Counted from the first letter of the stretch, positions 9,216-18,899 are shown. The stretch: DNA of 64,000 nt from CALMEH01 sp031409875 (GCA_031409875.1 JANNYB010000026.1:1-64000), one strand, 5' to 3'. Notes: a model not told the origin generated them from the sequence alone. Made by a program: numbers and translations.

Positions 9216-10064
9216 ATGTTAGATAATTTAGTCGAATCAAAAAATAACGGAAAAGATGTCAGAAGAGTTAAAAATTTATTCGGTGCGGCAATGTCTTTGG
9301 CGGCAATCGGATTAATTTTCGCGTTCACGGTGAGTATGTTCGGTTTTGAATTGGGATTGGGCAATTCTGACCTTGATTTGTCGAGTTTGAACGCGCCCGT
9401 GATGGTTGAAGACAATGCGCCCGAACCACAGAAATTAGTTAAAGAAAAATCGAGCGAAAACGTCAAAAGCGAATTGCCGACGCGCGTTGAAAATATTCAG
9501 CGGCTCGACGAATCGCCCGCCAAATCGCCAAACGATGTTTCGGTTACGCCTTCAAAACTTCAAGCGCGTCCCGATTCTCCGTTCAAAAAAGGATTTCAAG
9601 ATTTTACGCCTACATCAACCGGCAACGGCATAAAAGGCAATCGTAATGACGGCGGTAAAATAGACGATAACGGAATTTCGGATAATGATCCAAAACTCAT
9701 TGATAAGGATGAAAAAGAAGATGCTCCAATCATCAAAAAAACCGAAAAACCGCAAGTTAAAAAAGAAGATAAACCTAAACCGCCCGTAACGGTTTCACGC
9801 GGCGTGGTCAACGGAAGTGCAAAATTTTTAGCACAGCCGAATTATCCGGCGGCGGCAAAACAAATTCGCGCTACCGGCAAAGTCGAAGTTCAAGTATTGA
9901 TTGACGAAAACGGTCGCGTAATTTCGGCAACCGTTGTCAACGGTCATCCGCTCTTGCGCGAAGCCGCTTTGGACGCGGCGCGAAAATCAACATTTTCACC
10001 GACCAAACTTTCCGACGTTCCCGTCAAAGTTTCGGGCGTTATTGTTTATAATTTTACGATGTAA
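9216..10064 (+). CDS. TonB-family energy-transducer-like protein
   Basis: 282 aa. One transmembrane helix at about 24-45 (LFGAAMSLAAIGLIFAFTVS), a long Pro/Lys/Asp-rich spacer (50-190) and a TonB C-terminal domain at about 200-282 (PNYPAAAKQIRATGKVEVQV, then DENGRVISATVVNGHPLLRE, AALDAARKSTFSP). TonB proteins span the periplasm to energise outer-membrane transport; stand-alone members without ExbB/ExbD neighbours also exist, and none is seen here. A strong AGGAGG lies before the ATG. The ECF promoter places it in the sigma regulon. Confidence 0.88.
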   Translation: MLDNLVESKNNGKDVRRVKNLFGAAMSLAAIGLIFAFTVSMFGFELGLGNSDLDLSSLNAPVMVEDNAPEPQKLVKEKSSENVKSELPTRVENIQRLDESPAKSPNDVSVTPSKLQARPDSPFKKGFQDFTPTSTGNGIKGNRNDGGKIDDNGISDNDPKLIDKDEKEDAPIIKKTEKPQVKKEDKPKPPVTVSRGVVNGSAKFLAQPNYPAAAKQIRATGKVEVQVLIDENGRVISATVVNGHPLLREAALDAARKSTFSPTKLSDVPVKVSGVIVYNFTM

Positions 10065-10066
10065 AA

Positions 10067-10205
10067 AAGTTTTGAGTCCCGCCTTCAGGCGGCAAACCGC
10101 CAGCGAAGCGGTGCGGTTTTCGTTTCAAGTTAAGACAGCAACTTGTAACGAATTTCTGCATCGCTTCGCTGGCAAAAAGCCGCCTAAAGGCGGGACTCAA
10201 AACTT
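10067..10205. repeat. Long intergenic hairpin, GTCCCGCCT family, copy 2
   Basis: Arms at 10067-10093 and 10179-10205 match those at 2093-2235, with a similar GCGAAGCG inner stem. It separates the convergent TonB and VCBS genes and probably terminates both. Confidence 0.75.
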
Positions 10206-10206
10206 T

Positions 10207-11181
10207 CTAATGAGTATCATACGAACCAATCGGAAAATCGCTGATTAATCCCCAACTCGCAAAAGTAGTTTCGCCGCTTCCGGTTGATTTTAAGACATAA
10301 AACGTGCCGTCGGTTTCGCGCCAGACGGAAATATCGGTTTTGCCGTCGGCATCGTAATCATTTTGCGTCGGAATGTCGTATTCGGTGATACCAAACGGTT
10401 TTGCAACCAATAAATTGTCGGACGAGCGCAAAACATACCACGTTATAGGATCGGTTGTCATGCCGCGTCGCGCAATCGCCAAATCTGTTTTCGCGTCACC
10501 GTCATAATCGCCCGGAACAACCCAATCGCCGCCAACGCCCCACGGCGCAACCGTAAATCCGTTGTCCGAACTCCGCGCAATATAATAAAAAGATTGCGAA
10601 GCATTGTTTGCTCCCGCACGATAAATTGCGTAATCGAATTTTCCGTCGCCGTCGTAATCGCCCGGCGCGACAAAATCGGTATTGATGCCGAATTGATACG
10701 CAGTTGCCGTGTTTGTTTGGCTTCGCAAAACCCACCAAATCATTGCGCCGCCCGTGCCGATTGTGCGGCGGACAACGGCAATATCGGTTTTGTTATCGCC
10801 GTCGTAATCTCTTTGGACAGGTTCATCGCCGTTCGCGCCGAAAATCGTTGTCGTAACCGTGCCGTTTGAACTGTTCAGAACATACCAAGCGCGGTTCGTA
10901 TAACGCCAAACCGCCAAATCGCCTTTGCCGTCGCCATCGTAATCGCCCGGAACAATCGTGTCGGAATTCGAGATACCGAATTGTTGCGAACTCGTTGTGC
11001 CATTACTCCGATTAACATACCAAGTGCTGTTAAGCGTGCGAAAAACCGCAAAATCCGCTTTGTCGTCGCCGTCGAAATCGAGCGCGTCGCGCAATTTTGT
11101 TTGAGCGAAACCAGCGGTTACAAAAACCAAAACCGCCAATGAAAAAATCGTCAATCGAATAAATAAGTTATTTGTTTTCAT
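10207..11181 (-). CDS. Secreted VCBS/FG-GAP repeat protein
   Basis: 324 aa. A signal peptide (about 1-26, LFIRLTIFSLAVLVFVTAGFA) is followed almost at once by six to seven repeats of about 48 residues, each with a DYDGDGK or DFDGDDK calcium-binding-like loop and a W-Y-V strand. It is probably a stand-alone beta-propeller. The repeats closely resemble the C-terminal part of the protease at 2235-5435 and of the protein at 42377-43609. The role is unknown; the family is often surface-exposed. Confidence 0.85.
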   Translation of the reverse strand: MKTNNLFIRLTIFSLAVLVFVTAGFAQTKLRDALDFDGDDKADFAVFRTLNSTWYVNRSNGTTSSQQFGISNSDTIVPGDYDGDGKGDLAVWRYTNRAWYVLNSSNGTVTTTIFGANGDEPVQRDYDGDNKTDIAVVRRTIGTGGAMIWWVLRSQTNTATAYQFGINTDFVAPGDYDGDGKFDYAIYRAGANNASQSFYYIARSSDNGFTVAPWGVGGDWVVPGDYDGDAKTDLAIARRGMTTDPITWYVLRSSDNLLVAKPFGITEYDIPTQNDYDADGKTDISVWRETDGTFYVLKSTGSGETTFASWGLISDFPIGSYDTH

Positions 11182-11199
11182 TATCTTTCTCTCCTTAAA

Positions 11200-11997
11200 T
11201 TACGCGCTGCAAGCCGTCGGTGTCGTGCGAATCGCAAGTGTTTTCGTCGCTTGCATAAATTTATTTTGGACGAGTTTGGTCGTCATAATATACGGCAAAG
11301 CGCGGCTGATGTTGCCGCCGATAACATTGTCAGTCGTGTTTATCGTGTCGCGGTTCGGGCGACTTGTGTAAAGCGGATGATTGCGATAAACCGTTTCAGC
11401 AACGCGGTCGGCAAAAAACATCTGTGTCGTTACCATCGCCGTCGCGCCGATGCGAACCGTCAAGTGCATATGTGTTACACGCCCTGCATACCAACCCGGA
11501 AAAATCGAATCGAAATAAACCCAGCCGTTGGCATCAGTCGTCTGAACACCGCGTGAAAAATTCTGCGAAAGCGTCGTGCCATCACTCGAACAAACGCCGC
11601 TCAAAGCCGAATAATTGCCGTCTTTGTTCGTATGCCAAATATCAATCGTCGCGCCTTGAATCGGCAAACAAGTATCGGCATTGACCACGCGAAATGCAAA
11701 ACGAATCGGCATTCCCGTAATGCCGCTCGTGATGTCGCGGCGCACCAGCGGATTTGCCGAATAACACGGTCCAAGCGTCGTCGTGCAAGTCAAAGTGCAA
11801 ACGTCGGTTGATGTAAAATCGAGTCCGCCGTCCGTAATTTTTTCCATCGCATTAACCACCGAAGGCTGAAAATCGCCAATCGCATTCAACGCCAACGCTC
11901 CCAAACCAAGCGCGGCGGCTGTCCGAAATCCTTTCTGCAACCACGACCGCCGCGTCAATAATTCTTTCTGAGCTTCTAAAATTTCTCTCTCATCCAT
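11200..11997 (-). CDS. Secreted intradiol ring-cleavage dioxygenase-like protein
   Basis: 265 aa. The N-terminus has a Tat-type signal (RRSWLQKGF at about 16-24, then an Ala/Leu-rich stretch). The C-terminal half matches the protocatechuate 3,4-dioxygenase beta fold. Candidate Fe(III) ligands are Tyr in TTLGPCYSANPL, Tyr in FPGWYAGR and the two His of RVTHMHLTVR. The family cleaves catechols between the hydroxyls; the extracellular Tat-exported members have poorly known substrates. It lies 18 bases upstream of the VCBS gene on the same strand, so the two may be cotranscribed. Confidence 0.85.
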   Translation of the reverse strand: MDEREILEAQKELLTRRSWLQKGFRTAAALGLGALALNAIGDFQPSVVNAMEKITDGGLDFTSTDVCTLTCTTTLGPCYSANPLVRRDITSGITGMPIRFAFRVVNADTCLPIQGATIDIWHTNKDGNYSALSGVCSSDGTTLSQNFSRGVQTTDANGWVYFDSIFPGWYAGRVTHMHLTVRIGATAMVTTQMFFADRVAETVYRNHPLYTSRPNRDTINTTDNVIGGNISRALPYIMTTKLVQNKFMQATKTLAIRTTPTACSA

Positions 11998-12143
11998 AAT
12001 TTTTCTCCGATTAGTTTTTAGTTCCTAAAAGATTAAGTCAAAAAATCTTGCCCGAAAATACTTCAAATTTGTTTATTACTAATTCAACAAATACGACTTT
12101 ATCGAAGAATTGTAAAGATTATATGAAGAAACACAGGAAAATT

Positions 12144-12159
12144 GTTAAGAGTTTGTAAA
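12144..12159 (+). promoter_or_regulatory. Possible CpxR-like box before the response regulator gene
   Basis: GTTAAGAGTTTGTAAA gives two GTWAA half-sites 11 bases apart, close to the GTAAA-N5-GTAAA pattern of CpxR. Another GTAAAG is at 12112. They lie about 120 bases upstream of a CpxR-like gene. The site is inferred only from sequence. Confidence 0.4.
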
Positions 12160-12199
12160 GTTGCTTGCAAGCCGCGATTTTTGCGCTAAACTGTGTTTT

Positions 12200-12266
12200 G
12201 TCAGAACAGCAAGCGGTAGCGACCTGCTAAAGTTTTGAGCGAGTCGCTACCGCTTCCCGTTCTGAC
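12200..12266. repeat. AGCGGTAGCGAC hairpin
   Basis: GTCAGAACAGCAAGCGGTAG and its near complement (12243-12266) form a stem with a 19-base loop just before the response-regulator start. Related but degenerate copies are at 9047-9070 (one arm) and 37503-37590. Confidence 0.6.
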
Positions 12267-12277
12267 TTGGCAAACAA

Positions 12278-12985
12278 ATGGAAAACGAATCAAAAACTGT
12301 GCTGATGATTGACGACGACGAAAAACTTTGCCGCCTTATGAAAGATTATCTCGCACCGCACGGCTTTGAGGTCGAAGCCGTGCATAATGGTTTTGACGGT
12401 TTGGATAAATTAAAATCGGGCGCGTTTGATGTCGTAATTTTAGATGTAATGTTGCCCGGAATGGACGGTTTTACGGTTTTGAAAAATATTCGTCAAATCT
12501 CGAATATTCCCGTCGTGATGCTCACGGCTTTGGGCGATGAAGCCGACAGAATCGTCGGCTTGGAAATCGGCGCAGACGATTATTTGCCGAAAACTTTTTC
12601 GACACGCGAATTATTGGCAAGACTTCGCGCCGTTTCGCGCCGTTCACAAATAAACGCCGTGCAAAACAATTCGGACGAAATCTATTTTCACGATCTTTAC
12701 ATAAATTCTGCAACCCGCGAAATTACGCAAAACGGTAATCCGTTGACATTGACCGCGCTCGAATTCGATTTGCTTTTTTGCCTTGCCCGCTCCGCCGGAA
12801 GAGTGCTTGACCGCGACCAAATTCTTGACGCAATCGCCGGCAGAAGCTACGACGTTTTTGATCGTTCGATTGATGTTCATATTTCTTCGCTCAGAAAAAA
12901 ACTCGGCGATGATTCAAAAAATCCGCGATATATTCGCACGATTCGTTCTGTCGGTTATATGTTGGTGAAAGAAGATGAAATCTGA
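12278..12985 (+). CDS. OmpR/PhoB-family response regulator, CpxR-like
   Basis: 235 aa. The receiver domain spans 7-120, with acidic residues in MIDDDEK (11-14), phospho-acceptor Asp56 (VVILDVMLPGMDG) and Lys at about 106 (YLPKTF). The winged-helix DNA-binding domain is at 135-232 (LTALEFDLLFCLARSAGRVL, then DVHISSLRKKLGDD, and YIRTIRSVGYML). It pairs with the histidine kinase that follows; a 186-base gap holding a hairpin separates them. A GTTAA/GTAAA direct repeat upstream hints at autoregulation. Confidence 0.92.
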   Translation: MENESKTVLMIDDDEKLCRLMKDYLAPHGFEVEAVHNGFDGLDKLKSGAFDVVILDVMLPGMDGFTVLKNIRQISNIPVVMLTALGDEADRIVGLEIGADDYLPKTFSTRELLARLRAVSRRSQINAVQNNSDEIYFHDLYINSATREITQNGNPLTLTALEFDLLFCLARSAGRVLDRDQILDAIAGRSYDVFDRSIDVHISSLRKKLGDDSKNPRYIRTIRSVGYMLVKEDEI

Positions 12986-12992
12986 ATTTTTA

Positions 12993-13144
12993 AGCTGGGA
13001 GCGCAGGCTTCCCAGCCTGCAAGATTGCGAAGCGTTTCGCGCAGCAATCTAACAAAGTTTAATTTCCTTAAACTTTTGCGCTGACCAAGTTTTTTGAGCG
13101 TCAAAAACCGACGCTCAGCAAGCAAGGATGCCTGCGCTCCCAGC
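12993..13144. repeat. Long hairpin between regulator and kinase genes
   Basis: GCTGGGAGCGCAGGC at 12993 pairs with GCCTGCGCTCCCAGC ending at 13144, with an inner stem around GACGCTCA. A related hairpin with different base detail is at 20293-20438. Being inside a likely operon, it may lower expression of the kinase relative to the regulator. Confidence 0.65.
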
Positions 13145-13171
13145 CGAAACGCTTTTCTTTATAAATTTATT

Positions 13172-14608
13172 ATGCTCGGCGTTAAATTTTCGCTATTCTC
13201 AAAAATTATTCTCTGGTTTTTCCTGAACCTGCTGATTTTGGCGGGGATTTTGTGGTTGATTTTCAGTTTCAGTTTTCGTTTTGAATCAATTTCAAGCGGC
13301 ACGGCGCACAAAATGGATTCGGTTTCGCGTGAAATTTCCGAACAAATTCACGAAAAATCACGCGCCGAACGCGATGAAATTCTTAAAAATTATTCGCAAA
13401 CTTACAACGTCGAATTTTTCTTTTTCGACAATCAAGGCAAACAACTCGGCGGGCGCGAAGTCGTGCTTCCAATCGAAGTTTTAAACGAAATTCTCTATCC
13501 CGAATCAGGTCCAAAAACGACGCAACAAATCGCCAATCGCCCGAATGTTCCGCCGATTGGTGCGCCGCCGATTGCGCCGATGTCAATTTTCGTCAAAACC
13601 GAAAACCCGAAACTTTATTGGAGCGGAACGCGAATGATGACACTCGAAAGCGGAAACCGCGAACCGATAAAAACCAGAATTCTCGCCGTTTCCGATTCTT
13701 TTACCGGACACGGATTATTTTTCGATCCGACACCTTGGCTCATCATCGTCGGCATAATCGTTGTGGTTTCAATACTTTGCTGGCTTCCATTCGTGCGGCA
13801 TCTGACCAAATCAATCAGCCAAATGACCCGCGCCACCGAAAAAATCGCTGACGAAGATTTTTCAATTCGCATCAGCGAAAATCGCACCGACGAACTCGGC
13901 GTTTTAGGTAAATCGGTCAATCATCTGGCAAAAAGACTTTCGGGATTTGTCGGCGGACAAAAGCGTTTTCTCGGCGATATTTCGCACGAATTAAACTCGC
14001 CGCTGGCACGAATGCAATTTGCGTTGAGCATTTTGGAAGAGCGCGTCAACGACCAAAATCGGCTTTATGTGCAAGACGTAAAAGAAGAAGTCGAACTAAT
14101 GTCAAAACTCGTCGGTGAATTGCTGACATATTCAAAAGCCGGAATAAAAGCTCCGAATATCCAACTCGAAAAAGTGCAGATTTTACCGCTCGTCGAAAAA
14201 GTCGTCGAACGCGAAACGGCAAAAGATTCTGTGGAAATCGAAATCGAAATCAACGAAAATCTCGAAGCGCAAGCCCAACCCGAACTGCTTTCCCGCGCCG
14301 TCGCCAACGTCATCCGCAACGCCGTGCGCTATGCCGCAAATGCCGGAAAAATAAAAATTTCCGCGCAAAACATTAACGGTCAAGTAAAAATAATCATCGC
14401 CGACCAAGGCGCAGGCGTTCCCGAAAGCGAACTCGAAAAAATATTCGATCCGCTCTATCGCGTCGAAACCGCCCGCTCCCGACAAACCGGCGGCACAGGC
14501 TTAGGCTTGGCAATCGTCAAAACCTGCATCGAAGCCTGCCAAGGCAAAGTCTTCGCCGAAAACCGCATTCCAAACGGTTTGGCAGTTACGTTCGTTTTAA
14601 AGAACTGA
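13172..14608 (+). CDS. Sensor histidine kinase, CpxA-like
   Basis: 478 aa from the ATG at 13172; the frame extends upstream through the hairpin, but that part is not protein-like. Two membrane helices (about 10-34 and 186-206) flank a periplasmic domain. A HAMP linker follows, then a HisKA domain with phospho-acceptor His272 (GDISHELNSPLARM) and an ATPase domain with the N box (NVIRNAVRYA), G1 (IADQGAGVPE) and G2 (TGGTGLGLAIV). It phosphorylates the regulator encoded upstream, probably in response to envelope stress. Confidence 0.9.
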   Translation: MLGVKFSLFSKIILWFFLNLLILAGILWLIFSFSFRFESISSGTAHKMDSVSREISEQIHEKSRAERDEILKNYSQTYNVEFFFFDNQGKQLGGREVVLPIEVLNEILYPESGPKTTQQIANRPNVPPIGAPPIAPMSIFVKTENPKLYWSGTRMMTLESGNREPIKTRILAVSDSFTGHGLFFDPTPWLIIVGIIVVVSILCWLPFVRHLTKSISQMTRATEKIADEDFSIRISENRTDELGVLGKSVNHLAKRLSGFVGGQKRFLGDISHELNSPLARMQFALSILEERVNDQNRLYVQDVKEEVELMSKLVGELLTYSKAGIKAPNIQLEKVQILPLVEKVVERETAKDSVEIEIEINENLEAQAQPELLSRAVANVIRNAVRYAANAGKIKISAQNINGQVKIIIADQGAGVPESELEKIFDPLYRVETARSRQTGGTGLGLAIVKTCIEACQGKVFAENRIPNGLAVTFVLKN

Positions 14609-14628
14609 CAAAACAAAAAATATTTCCT

Positions 14629-14810
14629 GTCGCTGAAAGCGACTGACAATATAGCCTAGCGAGAATCGCTAGGTAGTTTGCAAAAATGAATCGCTCGCTG
14701 AAGGCGAGCAACAATCGCCGCAATTTTGTTCGTCGCCTTCAGCGACGGATTTTTTTCATCCCTCACCCAGCGATTCTCGCTGGGCTATAATGTTAGTCGC
14801 TTTCAGCGAC
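14629..14810. repeat. 182-bp multi-hairpin element, copy 1
   Basis: Outer arms GTCGCTGAAAGCGAC and GTCGCTTTCAGCGAC enclose a second pair (TAGCGAGAATCGCTAGG versus CAGCGATTCTCGCTGGG) and a third (CTCGCTGAAGGCGAGC versus GTCGCCTTCAGCGAC). Every arm is itself a small palindrome, so the whole can fold as a branched cruciform. A homologous copy is at 39619-39803. It fills most of the 301-base gap after the kinase gene. Confidence 0.8.
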
Positions 14811-14909
14811 AAAACCGCTCAATGCGTAAAATGAAAAACTGACTCCTAAACTTTTCTTTACATTTCCGCGTTTTGGGTTTATGTTTGAGTTAAATCTGAG
14901 GCGTTATCT

Positions 14910-15992
14910 ATGAAACATTTACTGATTATTCTACTTTTCTTATTGCTTTTTAATTTTTCCGCGCTTGGTCAGGATGATAATCCGTTGAATTCCAAACTTA
15001 ACCGAATTTACAGAGGTTTAAGCAATGAGGAAGCCATAACCGAATTGACTAAAGACATCGGAATTGATCCTAATAATGCTAATTTGTTTTTAGAACGTGC
15101 GGATAATTTCCTTAAATTAGAAAATTATGAATCCGCACTTTACGACGTAAAATCTGCCGTTTCTTTGAAGCCGAAAGATTTATACACTTTGCGCGAAGGC
15201 GTTAGAATTTTAATTCGTGCCGGTCAGATTTATGAAGGAATGAAGATTGCCGAAGCTATAATTGCGCTCGATAATACAAAATCTATCGGTTATGTTGCGC
15301 GTTCGGAGGTAAAATTTGCAGACAAAGATTATAAAGGAGCTTTTGAAGATGTGTTGAAATCCTATCAATTTGTTTCTTCCGACAAATCCTTGGATACAAG
15401 TCGTATATTCGTGTTCCTCCACTTATTTTTGAAAGACGACGAAAACATTCTCACTTATTACAATCAACTTTTAACAGTAATTGAAGAACGATTGGTTAAT
15501 ATCGCCAAAAAACATAAAGAACAACCAAAATTTACACAAATCGGAGACAGACAAATCCGAAAACATGTGTTTAGCAATCTTCAGTCGGAAATGTTTGCAA
15601 AGGTAATGCAAATATATTATTTTTCCATAAATTTTTATGAGAAAAAAGGACAATTTGATAAAGCCGATGAATTGATTGAACGACTCGGACAATATGAACC
15701 TCAATATTTGAGTTTGTATGATCGAATCAGATATAACGCTAATAGGAAAAGATATGAAAAAGTTTTGGCTGATTGGACAAAACAAATCGAAATCTTGGAA
15801 GAATACCCGGATTTTCAATCAAGCGCGTATGAAAACAGAGGTGATATTTATTTTTACTTGAAAAAATATGAACAAGCGATTGCCGATTTTAATTCAGCAA
15901 TCGCCCTCGATAAAAACCTTGAGACTAAAATCAAAGAAAAAATAATTTCAGCCGAAAAAAAGATTGAAGAAAACAAAAAACAGCAAAAATAA
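14910..15992 (+). CDS. Secreted TPR-repeat protein
   Basis: 360 aa. A signal peptide (1-20, LLIILLFLLLFNFSALG) is followed by TPR-like helical repeats at about 30-170 (AITELTKDIGIDPNNANLFL, YESALYDVKSAVSLKPKDLY) and again at 290-345 (YEQAIADFNSAIALDKN). Lys-rich end. Probably periplasmic or surface, acting in protein contacts. It is AT-rich and stands alone. No specific function can be given. Confidence 0.75.
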   Translation: MKHLLIILLFLLLFNFSALGQDDNPLNSKLNRIYRGLSNEEAITELTKDIGIDPNNANLFLERADNFLKLENYESALYDVKSAVSLKPKDLYTLREGVRILIRAGQIYEGMKIAEAIIALDNTKSIGYVARSEVKFADKDYKGAFEDVLKSYQFVSSDKSLDTSRIFVFLHLFLKDDENILTYYNQLLTVIEERLVNIAKKHKEQPKFTQIGDRQIRKHVFSNLQSEMFAKVMQIYYFSINFYEKKGQFDKADELIERLGQYEPQYLSLYDRIRYNANRKRYEKVLADWTKQIEILEEYPDFQSSAYENRGDIYFYLKKYEQAIADFNSAIALDKNLETKIKEKIISAEKKIEENKKQQK

Positions 15993-15993
15993 T

Positions 15994-17370
15994 TTACCCC
16001 AAACTCGCCCGAATAACATCTGCCAAACCGTTGGCTTGCGATTCGATTGTTGTTTGGTTTTCGCCTTCGATCATCACTCTTGCAAGATTTTCCGTGCCGG
16101 AATAGCGCAATAATAATCTGCCTTTTTCGCCGAGTTGGTTTTCGATTTCGGCGGCGGTGTTGACGATTTTGGGAAATTGTTCAAACGGCGTTTTTTCGCG
16201 CACTTTTACGCCGACTAAAATTTGCGGAAAGCGCGTGAATCCGGCAGTCATTTCTGAGAGAGATTTTTTGTTCTCAAATAGCGTTTCGAGCAGATAAAGC
16301 GTCGTCATCATTCCGTCGCCGACGAGCGATTTGCGCGGGAAAATTATGTGTCCCGATTGTTCGCCGCCGACTGCCGAATCGGTTTTCAGAAGTTCTTCCA
16401 AAACATATTTGTCGCCAACATCGGTGCGGATAAGCTCAATGTTTTTAGCTTTTAACGCAGTTTCAAGACCGAGATTGCTCATCACGGTTGCAATGATTTT
16501 TCTGTTCGCTAAAAGCCCGTGAGCTTCCAAAAATTGCGCCATAATCCAGAGCGTTGCATCGCCGTCAACGAAATTTCCTTGCTCGTCAACAAACAAAGCG
16601 CGGTCAGCGTCGCCGTCAAACGCGACACCGAAATCGGCGTTTTCTTCGAGCATTTTTCGGCGCAAATGCGATTCGTCAAATTTGTTTGCGCGAAACAATT
16701 TTTCGAGATGCGTCGAACCGCAATTTTCGTTGATATTTTGCCCGTCCGGTTCGCAGTCGAGCGCGATAACTTCCGCGCCAAAGCGTTCAAAAAGCTGTGC
16801 CGCCAGATGCGAAGACGCGCCGTTGGCACAATCAATAACCATTTTAAAATTGCAAAGCGATAAATCTTTAAATTCTTCCGCTAAATAATCCAAATAAGCC
16901 GCTTGAAATTCTTCCGCACGCGAAAAATCTACTGACCATTGATTGTTGACGACTGCCCAACTTTCGTTGTGAATATCTTTTTCGATTCGTCTTTCGGTTT
17001 CGCTGTTGAGTTTCTTCCCGCTCGGCAGAAAAATCTTTATGCCATTGTCTTCAAACGGGTTATGCGACGCGCTAAGAACGATTCCGGCATCGAATTCAAA
17101 TTGTTTCGTCAAAAAAGCAACGCCCGGAGTCGTGATAATTTCCGCCGATTCGCAATGCGCGTCTTCCGATTTCGCGCCGGCGTGAAAAGCTAATTCAATC
17201 CAATCGCCCGATTCGCGTGTGTCTCTGCCGGTGATAAATTTTGCCGGACGACCGAGATTTTCGGCAAATTGTTTTGCCAAAGATTTGCCGAGCGTAAAAA
17301 TCGTTTGTTCATCGAGCGGAAATTCGCCCGCTTTGCCGCGCATTCCGTCTGTTCCGAAAAGTTCTTTCAT
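15994..17370 (-). CDS. glmM: Phosphoglucosamine mutase
   Basis: 458 aa, the usual length. It converts glucosamine-6-phosphate to glucosamine-1-phosphate for UDP-GlcNAc and cell-wall synthesis. Seen: N-terminal LFGTDGMRGKAGEFPL, phosphoserine loop with Ser102 (VLSASHNPFEDNG), metal loop DGDADR (about 253-258), sugar-binding GGEQSGHII and the C-terminal phosphate loop RYSGTENLARVMIEG. The ATG at 17370 fits the family N-terminus (MKELFGTDG). The stop lies next to that of the TPR gene (convergent). Confidence 0.95.
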   Translation of the reverse strand: MKELFGTDGMRGKAGEFPLDEQTIFTLGKSLAKQFAENLGRPAKFITGRDTRESGDWIELAFHAGAKSEDAHCESAEIITTPGVAFLTKQFEFDAGIVLSASHNPFEDNGIKIFLPSGKKLNSETERRIEKDIHNESWAVVNNQWSVDFSRAEEFQAAYLDYLAEEFKDLSLCNFKMVIDCANGASSHLAAQLFERFGAEVIALDCEPDGQNINENCGSTHLEKLFRANKFDESHLRRKMLEENADFGVAFDGDADRALFVDEQGNFVDGDATLWIMAQFLEAHGLLANRKIIATVMSNLGLETALKAKNIELIRTDVGDKYVLEELLKTDSAVGGEQSGHIIFPRKSLVGDGMMTTLYLLETLFENKKSLSEMTAGFTRFPQILVGVKVREKTPFEQFPKIVNTAAEIENQLGEKGRLLLRYSGTENLARVMIEGENQTTIESQANGLADVIRASLG

Positions 17371-17588
17371 AAAATTTGTGAAAAATTTAATTTATACTTT
17401 TTTCAGCAGGAAATTTCAACTGATTATAAGTATTTATTATTGAAACCATAAGTTTTTCATAATACATTTGACAACCTTTCGGTAAATAAGCGAATCTTTA
17501 TGTGTGCGAATATTCACATCGCACGTCAGAATATCCGCAAAAAACATTTTCCGAAAAGTCATCTGCTCAGGAGTTTTAAGAAGTTTAT

Positions 17589-18899
17589 ATGAAACACAAA
17601 ATTTTCTTCGGATTTGCCATCTTTTTAATTTCAACGATTTCAATTTTTTCCCAATCAAATTTGCCGACTCCGACACCAACGCGCCAGCGTGTCGTCGTTA
17701 CAAATCCGACACCTTTGCCGACTCCGCAACCGACGGCAACGCCTTCAAAAGTCGTCGTCATCACCGACAATTTTCCGAAAACAACGCCGACTCCGTTTCC
17801 GACTCCGTTTCCGCGCCCGACTGCCGCGCCGACTCCGACTCCGCAGATTCAAATTATTACGCCGACTGTGGCTGTAACTTCGTTCAAATTCAACGAAATA
17901 AAAAGCAAAATCGCCGAAGCCAAACGCGAAATGTCGGCGCGTCCGATTCCGACGGCGATGACCAATTCTTTTTTGATTACCGATGTCGTGCGGCTGGCGT
18001 TTTATGATTATGACGCGAAACAAATTGATTTTCTCGTTTTGACAAAAGACGCTTTTTTGAAACGCGGTGCGATTTATTCACTTTCGACTTCGTTCGGCAA
18101 AACCGTCAATCTTTACATCATCCGCGCTAACGGCGTGAACACGCCTGTAACCGTTACGAGCCAAAATAACAAGGTTTATCTGCCGCTTTTGGTGCAATAT
18201 CCGGTGGTGCGAAATAACCGTTTTATCGAAACGGCTTATTATATTTCGACACATCCGGGAATCGTTACGCCCGAAGTTATTTCCACAGGCAAATTTTATA
18301 TGAAAAACCAGCTCGATTCGGCGCGTGAAAAATTGCGTGAACGAGGCGTTTATATTTCGCCGCTCGTAACCGATATTGCCGAGCGTCTGGCGATTGTCGA
18401 ACACATTGATCCACAAAGATTCGTAACGGAAAATCAACTGCAACTTTTCAATGAAGTCTATGCGCTTTATGCCTTGAATGAAGGTCAAACTTATCGTTAC
18501 GCCGTTTCGAGCGCGGGCGCGGGCGGAATGGTGCAGATGATTCCTTCGACTTATTTAATGGTTCGCAATCGTTATCCGCAAATTCCGCTGATGCCTGATT
18601 TTGTTACGGGAATGCAAACTCATCCGAACGCCGCGCAAGCGATGTTGCTTTATATGCAAATGACGTGGGATGACCTTATTGCAAGCCCGACAATTAACGA
18701 TGCGATTCTAAATAATGTCGCCACACCTGCCGAATTGTTGTGCGCCGGATACAATTCAAATCCCGCAAAACTTCCCGGCTACATCAAACGCGGCGGCACA
18801 AATTGGCGCAATTTAATTCCGCGTGAAACGCAAATGTATCTTCAAGTCAATACTTCGATGAACAGATACGTTCCGATAAATACGCCGCGAATAAAGTAA
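17589..18899 (+). CDS. Secreted lytic transglycosylase-like protein
   Basis: 436 aa. Signal peptide (1-20, FFGFAIFLISTISIFS), then a Thr/Pro-rich linker (24-92, PTPTP and PFPTPFP runs) and a folded region. The C-terminal part (about 265-430) resembles a transglycosylase SLT domain: Glu in ALNEGQTYRYAVSSAGAGG is the likely acid, followed by GMVQMIPSTY and, later, LCAGYNSNPAKLPGYI. It would cleave peptidoglycan between MurNAc and GlcNAc. A region at about 100-230 is unassigned. It is divergent from glmM, with 218 bases between them. Confidence 0.8.
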   Translation: MKHKIFFGFAIFLISTISIFSQSNLPTPTPTRQRVVVTNPTPLPTPQPTATPSKVVVITDNFPKTTPTPFPTPFPRPTAAPTPTPQIQIITPTVAVTSFKFNEIKSKIAEAKREMSARPIPTAMTNSFLITDVVRLAFYDYDAKQIDFLVLTKDAFLKRGAIYSLSTSFGKTVNLYIIRANGVNTPVTVTSQNNKVYLPLLVQYPVVRNNRFIETAYYISTHPGIVTPEVISTGKFYMKNQLDSAREKLRERGVYISPLVTDIAERLAIVEHIDPQRFVTENQLQLFNEVYALYALNEGQTYRYAVSSAGAGGMVQMIPSTYLMVRNRYPQIPLMPDFVTGMQTHPNAAQAMLLYMQMTWDDLIASPTINDAILNNVATPAELLCAGYNSNPAKLPGYIKRGGTNWRNLIPRETQMYLQVNTSMNRYVPINTPRIK

